From the NCBI GenBank assembly GCA_958510875.1, contig OY294068.1, positions 157,640,388 to 157,704,387 of the forward strand: 64,000 nt of DNA, read 5' to 3'. A program made the translations under genes and the position numbers. This stretch comes from Endomychus coccineus (taxonomy: Eukaryota > Arthropoda > Insecta > Coleoptera > Endomychidae). Under the pieces are notes generated by a model. The model was not told where the DNA came from, searched no databases, and saw only the letters and a list, made by a program, of their open reading frames with translations. This document shows, in pieces, positions 52,701 through 61,700 of this stretch (its first letter is position 1; every line of letters starts with the position of its first letter).

Positions 52701-55700
52701 TTCTCTAGTCTCCGCTAAGGATTATATGCTACGCCAAGCCTTGAATGTGTAAGTTGGACTTGCTCTAAACAACTCAAGATATTCAACACCCTCTTCGAGA
52801 ATTACGGAGCATATTTCATCCAGTCCCGAAAAATTGAAGGAACTGGAGGATAGGGAATGGTACGTTTGATAAATGCTGTGTCGGTCGTGATGGTTCTCCC
52901 TGAAGGGTTTGCTAGAGTTTTTGAGGTGGTTGAGCTATGGTCTCAAGATGTGTCAGTTGTCTCTTGCCAGTTTGAGTTTATTTTACAGAACCTTCAATTG
53001 AGTCAAGAGAAATCTTTCCATCCAAGTGTCCCTTCCCACTTCTCTGTGACCGTTATCGTAGTCGGTAGGCTCGAATGAGGAAAGTTATTACAAATTATGA
53101 TTGAATATGAGTTACCGTGATTTGGTATAATTTGGAAGTTGATTCACCTTCGAAATCTTGGCAGGTGTATATCCGGGATCGTTGACGTAAGTGGTTAATT
53201 TTTCAACCATTTCTTCTGTTATAGATTCCTTATCGAAATTCATCAGAGAAGCTAAAAAGGCCCCAGGATCGGAAAGCATATTTCTGCCGGGTTCCCAGTA
53301 ATCCAGAACCTTCTCGCCTATTTTTTGTCCTGGTACCTAGAATTAGTATACGTATTACATATATCGTTATTACCTGGAAATTGTCATTACACCTTTATTG
53401 GTTTGACACCTTTGACGATGCATATAGATTCAATGACATAAACAACTCCGGCAGGAGGGCGCTTCATCGATCTCACTTCAGAGATGTCGTTCTTGTTCAG
53501 CTGCTTCAAGCTTTCTTCGGCCGCCAAAAGAGCGGGCAGGGCCTGATCTATAAAGTTTGTGTCGATACAGAATGCCTTTTGTATCAGGGAAATAAGATGG
53601 AGAATAGATGAATTTATCAGTTACCTAAATCTCTTTGGGCGTCTTCGGCTATTGCCTGGGTTTGTAACGCTTTTTCGATCGCTTCCATTTCTTCTTTCTC
53701 CACAATTTCTTTCGTTTCCTCCACAATAACCTACAAGAGTAGATAATTCCGTTATATATTCTGTAGCTATTGTTATCGATAAGATGAACATATGATTTGT
53801 GTATGCTTCAACCGACAAGAAAGAATTTGAATTTGATGGGGAATAGTTTCATTAGCATGATTATTTATTCTGTCGATGTATATCTCCTTGAAAAATAAAG
53901 AACATATTTAGCCACTCACAATATTGCACCTGCTGCATAGGTTAGAGAGACCAGATGCTTATGATCCATCCTTAGAAGTTGTCAAAGAAATGAACGATAT
54001 TAATAAATAAAATAAGCAAAAAAGGTACGACCGAATGGGCATTGGATAGAATAGATTGGTGGTTTCCAACCTTTTTGTGTCGGCGGAGCGCTTTTATTAG
54101 TAATAACAGCGCACATCATGGCTATGTTATTGAAGTAAGTCTATGCTAAAAACATAATAAAATGCAGAAACATTCCCATTTCTAATGAAAAATTAATGAT
54201 TTTTCTAACAAAAGTAAATTTTTATATGACACCTATATCAAAATCATTTCACTATTAGTGGCCCTGAGTGTTGGCGAGTTTGATTGAAGATTTAAGGTTC
54301 GTAGGGATAGAGGAGATATTAAATAAGAACTAGAGTTTAGGACTTTAGGTTTCCCTCCTAGGACGCAGACCAGGGTGCAAGGCAGGGTCGCTTCCTGACA
54401 TAAGCTCATTATCAAAAACATATGGGGGTATAAGTCAAACGAAAATTGTAACTATGAAATAAGTTTTCAAAATAGACAACATCTGTTGGAAGGATCGCCA
54501 AAACCTAGAATGTTACGAAACTGTACGCAATATGCTAATTGCGTACCTATCTTGAGAGAGAAATATTTGAATATTAAAACTGAGATAAGATTAGAAAAAG
54601 AGAACAGTAATATTTGGTCTCTCAAATTGTAAACATAATATTACGGTTTAACTCACAGTGTCTTCAGCGATCTTCTTGATCATGGTATCAGCGTCTTTTG
54701 CTGCCGCTGCTAATAGAGGTTTCATCACTTCTAAATTCGCCTGCAAAATTTTCACTTCTTCAGATGTAGTTTGTAGTTTATCTAAACCTGCACAAAAGAA
54801 GTAAGATGAAAAACATAAAAATACTACTACAATCAATTCACTGAATATGAATTAAAAAATTTGATAGAATCAGCCATTACGTGATGAAAACCCATTTTAA
54901 ACGTAAATAAAATAATTATTGAAAGTTTTAAGTTTTAATAATTATTTTATTTAAGAAATTTTCAATCTGATGACCCAACGCAATGTGCCACAGATATCTC
55001 AGATATTATGAGGCTAGGAATGGAAACTTACATACCCCATACCAACAAATCACCGTCATCCGGTGGACGATGGTTCAATAAAATCTGTTCTAGGGCCGTC
55101 GCTTCAAAACAAACAGCATAACGTCGGCGTGGTAACCCATGTCTGGAGACCAGAACAGAATATGTTGAGGCCAAGATATGTGCAACGAAACGCTTCGAAA
55201 GAGGCATATAATGCCAAAATAAGATTAAAGCTCATCGAATGTCCGAGTGGCTTCCGTTGGTTTTGGACTTTCGCCAAAGCAATTGGTAGAAATTTCACTT
55301 TGAGTTCATTCCCTCCCCCAACCAAATATGATGGCACACTGGCCACTACACCAAAAGAAAAAGCACATCTTTTTGTTGTTTTTGTTTGCAGCAAATTCCA
55401 CTTTGGATCCACAAGGAAAGGACCCTCCTAATATTGCTGCTATAGATAACCATATGCCTGAAATTGTTTTTTTCAGCGCTAAATTAGGCGCATTCTGCTT
55501 GATCTCAATACCAAAAAGTCTATGGGGCCAGACGGAATTCCACTTGTCGTTCTCATGGAACCTGAATTAACACCAGTTTTCTGCAGGTTGTTTACACTTT
55601 CATACAAACTTGGTGTGTTTCCTTCCAGCTGGCAGAGTCCAACCAATTCCAATAAAAAGGAAATAAGACGCTTCCTGATATATCTAAGATGATGGAGAAA

Positions 55701-58700
55701 GCAATCAACATCGAGCTCATCTAATACCTAGAGAGCTCCAAAATCGTGAATGACCTGCGATATGGCTTTCGTCAGTAGTCAACAGGAGACCTGCTTGCCT
55801 ACGTAACACATGTTTGGCGTACGACAGAAATCTGTTAAAAATATGAGGAACCTCTAGCTGTAGCATTGGATATCTCCAAAGCAGACCGAGTCTGGCACCA
55901 AAACCTTTTTAGGCACTTCCATCATATGGTTTGCCGCCTCAACTTTGTCGCTTACTATCAAGTTTTCTTCCAGATAGATCACTGCATGTGGTGGTTGATG
56001 GAGTATCGTCCGATACGATCGCAATCAACGCTGGTGTTCCACAGGTATATATCTTAGCACCAACTTTGTTTCTGATCCATATAAGTGATCTGCTGAAAGT
56101 TACCACCTGTCCTGTCCACAGTTTTGCAGATGATGGTACACTTCATAGAGCCCCTATACCATCCAATGAAACCAGACTGGTGAGACAGACACAGGTTTAC
56201 GCAATTAATGAAGATCTGGCTAAGATTTTGACATGGGGATCTGATAAGTTAGTAGTTTAATGCAATCAAAACGCAATCCCCAATATGATGATGTCTGGTA
56301 CAACTATTCCTATGAAGTCTTCCATATCCATGCTCGGGATCACCACCAACAGCACCCTCTCATGGAATGTTCATGTGAGGTCCATTGCGAAAACGGCTTC
56401 ACAAAAGGTTGGTTTTCTATTCCGTGCCAAGAGGTACATTACATCCCAACGCTTCCTGATATATCTAAGATGATGGAGAAAGCAATCAACATCGAGCTCA
56501 TCTAATACCTAGAGAGCTCCAAAATCGTGAATGACCTGCGATATGGCTTTCGTCAGTAGTCAACAGGAGACCTGCTTGCCTACGTAACACATGTTTGGCG
56601 TACGACAGAAATCTGTTAAAAATATGAGGAACCTCTAGCTGTAGCATTGGATATCTCCAAAGCAGACCGAGTCTGGCACCAAAACCTTTTTAGGCACTTC
56701 CATCATATGGTTTGCCGCCTCAACTTTGTCGCTTACTATCAAGTTTTCTTCCAGATAGATCACTGCATGTGGTGGTTGATGGAGTATCGTCCGATACGAT
56801 CGCAATCAACGCTGGTGTTCCACAGGTATATATCTTAGCACCAACTTTGTTTCTGATCCATATAAGTGATCTGCTGAAAGTTACCACCTGTCCTGTCCAC
56901 AGTTTTGCAGATGATGGTACACTTCATAGAGCCCCTATACCATCCAATGAAACCAGACTGGTGAGACAGACACAGGTTTACGCAATTAATGAAGATCTGG
57001 CTAAGATTTTGACATGGGGATCTGATAAGTTAGTAGTTTAATGCAATCAAAACGCAATCCCCAATATGATGATGTCTGGTACAACTATTCCTATGAAGTC
57101 TTCCATATCCATGCTCGGGATCACCACCAACAGCACCCTCTCATGGAATGTTCATGTGAGGTCCATTGCGAAAACGGCTTCACAAAAGGTTGGTTTTCTA
57201 TTCCGTGCCAAGAGGTACATTACATCCCAGCAGCTCCTCATAATCTACAAAGCACAGATTCGACCCGTCCTGGAGTACTGTTCACATGTTTGGAGTTCGG
57301 CTCCCAAACATACGCTGAAGCTCTTGGATTCTATCCAGAAGAGAGCTATTCGTCTGACTGTTTTTTGTTTCTCTCTAAAGAAAGCTACTTGACTATAATA
57401 GGGAAAAATTAATAATTTGGCAAAAATTGAAAAAAGACGAAAAAAAAATAATTTCAGACCCATCATATTACATATTATTGAAATCATCAAAAAATCTTCT
57501 TCTAAACGAAACTAATATACAGGTTTGTGTCATAACTTGAAAATGGAAAGCGCACAGAGAATTTCATCTACGCCAATTGATTGCACGCAAAAAAGTGCCC
57601 ATATAATGTTTCACTTACATGGCGGTAGCTCCAACATTAAACATGTTACGAGGCTTTGTTGAAATCCTGAAAAATCGAGTATTTGGCAACAAACAAATGA
57701 TACGAGTCAAAATTCGTAGGCAACCCCAATTTTGTCTCATATAAAGAGCTTAAGGATTCGCGGTCGGTTTTATTTCTAGCGCGAATATTAATAGAGATAC
57801 ACTTTAAGGACATCCAATTTGGTTCACCCTGCACACACATGTGGAGTACTCAGATAAAATCAATCTTTTAGCAGGATTTGGCAATACCATATCATATTTT
57901 CAAAGACTTAATTATTATAATTTGCATGCTCGCATTGATAACGGTATTGTGTGGTGTGTTGGGAGTGGTCAATAGTCATACCTATTTTGAGTCTTCCAAC
58001 GTTTTCTAACAGGTTGCATTTCCTTGTATTCATAAGACCAGAATAACTTGAAAGCAATTCCAGGTACGATGTTGGTGTAACGTAATTGTAGCGGGACAAT
58101 TCTTGCTTGTAGAGGTCGCTAGCAGCAACAACGCTGGCATGCATGAATTGGCAAACTACTACGATTCCATTGAGTATTTCTTCAGAAACTTCCAGCTCTG
58201 GAATCTCGTCCAGAAATTGAAGAGCAACAGACTGTAAAATGTGCAACTGTTAGTAGGAAAACTAACTTTCTGACATTGTACTGAATACTAATACGATTCA
58301 TAATTTATATTGCTACTACCTAATACAATTATAAGTTACTAGCTGTTATCCTCGGCTTATGTCCGCAGAAACAGCTAAAACCCCGTAGAAGAAGGCGTCG
58401 GATCTACCACCGTGATGTCATCCCACAAGTTTCAAGACTGAATGCATAATATTCCAGATGAACAGAAACAGCTAAAGGTGTAGAAAGTCGTGTAATTATA
58501 CCCTACATTATGAGAAAGATATCTATGTTATGAAATGGTCTGTCACGGACATTATGTCAAGGTATCAACTGTCTGATGATTCCTATAGGTGAATATCCAA
58601 AGTTGTCTTTCGTTTTTTCATTTTCTATTTACTTCTGCAATTTAATGTTCACTTTCAGTAGTTCTATATATCTCGATATCAACTCCATTATTTCCACCAC

Positions 58701-61700
58701 CACTTGTATCGTGCCGAGATAAGAATCTTAATCGAAATACTAATCTACCGAATGTCGGATCAAGGTTGTAACTGATGAACTCTATGAGAAGAGCGAAACA
58801 GCTGTCTGGGACTTTGGGTTCGTGACGTTACTGATGGATCTGGACCAGAAAGACCTTATTATCAAAAGAATATTGATTTGGTGTAAATAACATGATTAGC
58901 ATCATTATATAAAAGAGAAAACATTAAGCTATGCGCAGAGAAGTGTAACTATTATAAGTAGGATTAAGTACGTTTAAGAATTTAAATAGTTTAATAGCTG
59001 AATAGAAGAATGAAAGGATAATAGGTAAGTAAATAAAAAAATATAAGTGATTTGTAAATAAGGGATAATATTAATAAAAACAGTAAAGGCAATTAAAGAA
59101 AGGAGTTTAGAAATTTTTACGCAAAAAAGTTATCGCATAATGTATTGTAATTATAAGTAGGAATAAGTAGGTCTAAGGATTTGTTAATAGATCAGTAGAT
59201 ATATAAGAATTAAAACGATAAAAGATGTATAAGAACATTAAGTGATTTGTGAATAAGGGATAATATTGATAAACAGTATAGAGTCAAGTAAAGAAAGGAG
59301 TATAGAAAATTGTTACGCAAAAAAATATTTATCGCTCAAGTATTATGAAAAATATGGAATTTTTTATGTGACATTGCTAGAAAATTATTTAATGATATTA
59401 GTTACGTAATAAATAAAATTATCGCATTATTGTTGTAAAAACTATGGGGTTTTTCTGGAAGTTGGGCTCACTTGACTGTCAAACTAGGCCAGCCCATCCT
59501 AACAAGGTATTTTCTACTTAAGATCGACAGAAAAGTATTTGTTGCAATTAGTTCAAAATGTTCACGTTATTTAAAATATTTTTTTTTTCGTGTATCAAAT
59601 TTGCGATTAATATAGTCTAATCTGCTACGATAATTATTATGTAGTGGACACCAATGCCTGGACCAGCTTGATATATCTTTCAGAATAAAACGAGTTTGCG
59701 TAATTCGAAAGTCAACCTGGCAGCAGGTGTCAGTATAAAACATAGCTTAATGAAATACATTATGTAGACTATTAAAATGAAATTTCAATGTAACATAGAG
59801 TAGGATCTTAACTTCTTCCATTAGCGGTTTCTAAATCATTTCCAATATATTTTATGTTTCTACAGTCGATCATTTGACGTCCAGAAGTGTCAGAAACCTG
59901 CTTTGCTAAGAAAAGTAAGAGATGTCAGTGATCGATTGACAGTTTATTTTCATTGAGGAAGATGGATTATGATTAATAGCACCTTCGCATCGGACGATCA
60001 TATGAGGTCCATTCCGTGCCAAGAGCTATTCTACATCCCAGCAGCTTCTCATAACCTACAAAGCACAGATCCGACCTGTTCTGGAGTACTGCTCACATGT
60101 TTGGAGTTTGGCTCCCAAACATACGCTGAAGCTCTTGGATTTCATCCAGAAAAGAGCTATTCGTTTGATTGATGATGTCACACTTATAAGTTTATTGACA
60201 TCTCTAGAACATCGTAGAAAGATGGGAGATCTCTCCCTTTTCTATAGATATTTCCATGATCGATGTTCATTAGAAATCTCGTCTGTTGTTCCACCACGAG
60301 AGATTCCAGATAAGCGGATTGGACGACTCAAACTAGTCACCACTAAAGTATGAAAAAAATCGAAAAAACTTATTTATATTTCTAGACAATTTGCATTTTC
60401 TTTGAATAGTTCAAATCTCAGAAACTTCTGATATTTGACATGTAAATTATGTTTCCCATTATTCATTGATGTATAAAATTAGTCTAGAAGCTAAAATCTT
60501 TCTACAATATTCAAGACTATCAGTATTTCCTATATTAAGATTGTTTTCAATTTCCTTGATTCATATGTATTACCTACATTTTTTTATGATTGTCGTGGAG
60601 CAGAATAATAATTCTCAATTAACTTCTACTGAATTATTATGTTTTAATTAGAACGTGAATTCAATAAATTTGTTGAACTCCAAGTGCGTATATATTGGAT
60701 TTCCTAGAAAAATGTTTGTCCTTACTTCTTCGCACAACTTGTTGGGATATACTTACTTGTAAAGCAGAATCGGGCCAAGCACTGAACCAGTCTATAGTGC
60801 AGCAATTTACCAAAGCTGGAAACTGTCTCAATCGGGCTCTGAATATCTCACCAATGGGGCTGGAAATAAACCATGTATCTTTAATAAAGCACAATCCATC
60901 AATATCATGATTTTAATAATTATTAGACTTGTTTCTGATAGAGATGAGTGAACTACCTACATGTACGTTCATTACGAAAAAGATTAAAACAAATTCATAT
61001 TCAGATATGTTGATAATTGTTTTTTCAAACGATTTCAGAATGGAGTACTGAAGAATTCATTCGAATGTTAGTCACGTTATGCACATACTAGTGCAAAGGT
61101 CTCATGAAATAAAATTTAGAAGGCAGCCTTCAAGTGTGAGTCTTGACACTATTGATAATTTATTATTACATACATTCTTTATGTAAGAAGATACACTATG
61201 TTCTAAAAGAAGAGCTCTTTCCAAACATACCAGAGTCAGAGTAACTGCAAATACGAAAATGTGTTTGTTATTCATCCAATGCATCGATACTAATTTAGTT
61301 TTGATATTATCGGATGACGACCACGTGGCGGCTGTATTGTGTAAGGGTGCAGAAACTACGTTTCAAGTAATATTTTTAACCTCCATCTTCAGTTTTTAAC
61401 TGGAATTATAGTATTTTATTGAATCCTAATGTCAACCGTGTTTTCCTGGCTAAAAATATACGAGGGCAAGGTAAAAAGTCCCTGAAAAATGAAACAGATG
61501 GCGCCACAATCAAAAATCCCATGTGACATTTGAGATGTATCATCTTTAACTAGACACATTAAAATTTCAGACTGATATATCATTCAGTTCTGTTTTGACA
61601 CCTATCGAAAGCAAGCAACTTTGAAGAATTATGTAAACATGGAAAAAAGGGAATTCCCCGTTTTGATTAAACATATATTACACAAACCAAAGCATCGCTT

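Larger units (their letters stand above)
47405..53147 (-). other. Dynein intron 8 (5.7 kb)
   Basis: Contains the THAP transposon relic (47.7-49.0 kb) and a foldback element (49.88-50.67 kb). The stretches 49.0-49.87 kb and 50.7-53.1 kb show no gene or element I can name. Confidence 0.6.
55050..57365 (+). pseudogene. Jockey-like non-LTR retrotransposon with 781-bp tandem duplication
   Basis: The plus strand, through shifting frames, reads [49 protein letters not shown] and [42 protein letters not shown]...[24 protein letters not shown] (RT catalytic ADD) and [20 protein letters not shown]. It is a 5'-to-RT portion of a Jockey/CR1-type element, truncated at about 57.36 kb and full of stops. 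Confidence 0.85.
54788..57981 (-). other. Dynein intron 4 (3.2 kb)
   Basis: Holds a hairpin, a non-LTR element with tandem duplication, and an unassigned 57.5-57.85 kb segment whose right end (TTTGGTTCACCCTGCACAC) looks like a DNA-transposon terminus. Confidence 0.6.
58232..60756 (-). other. Dynein intron 3 (2.5 kb)
   Basis: Includes a diverged ~197-bp tandem repeat and a non-LTR fragment (listed). The rest shows nothing recognised. Confidence 0.6.

Noticed and set aside
55104..55412. 102-codon minus-strand frame
   Set aside because: It is the antisense shadow of the non-LTR element at 55.05-57.37 kb.
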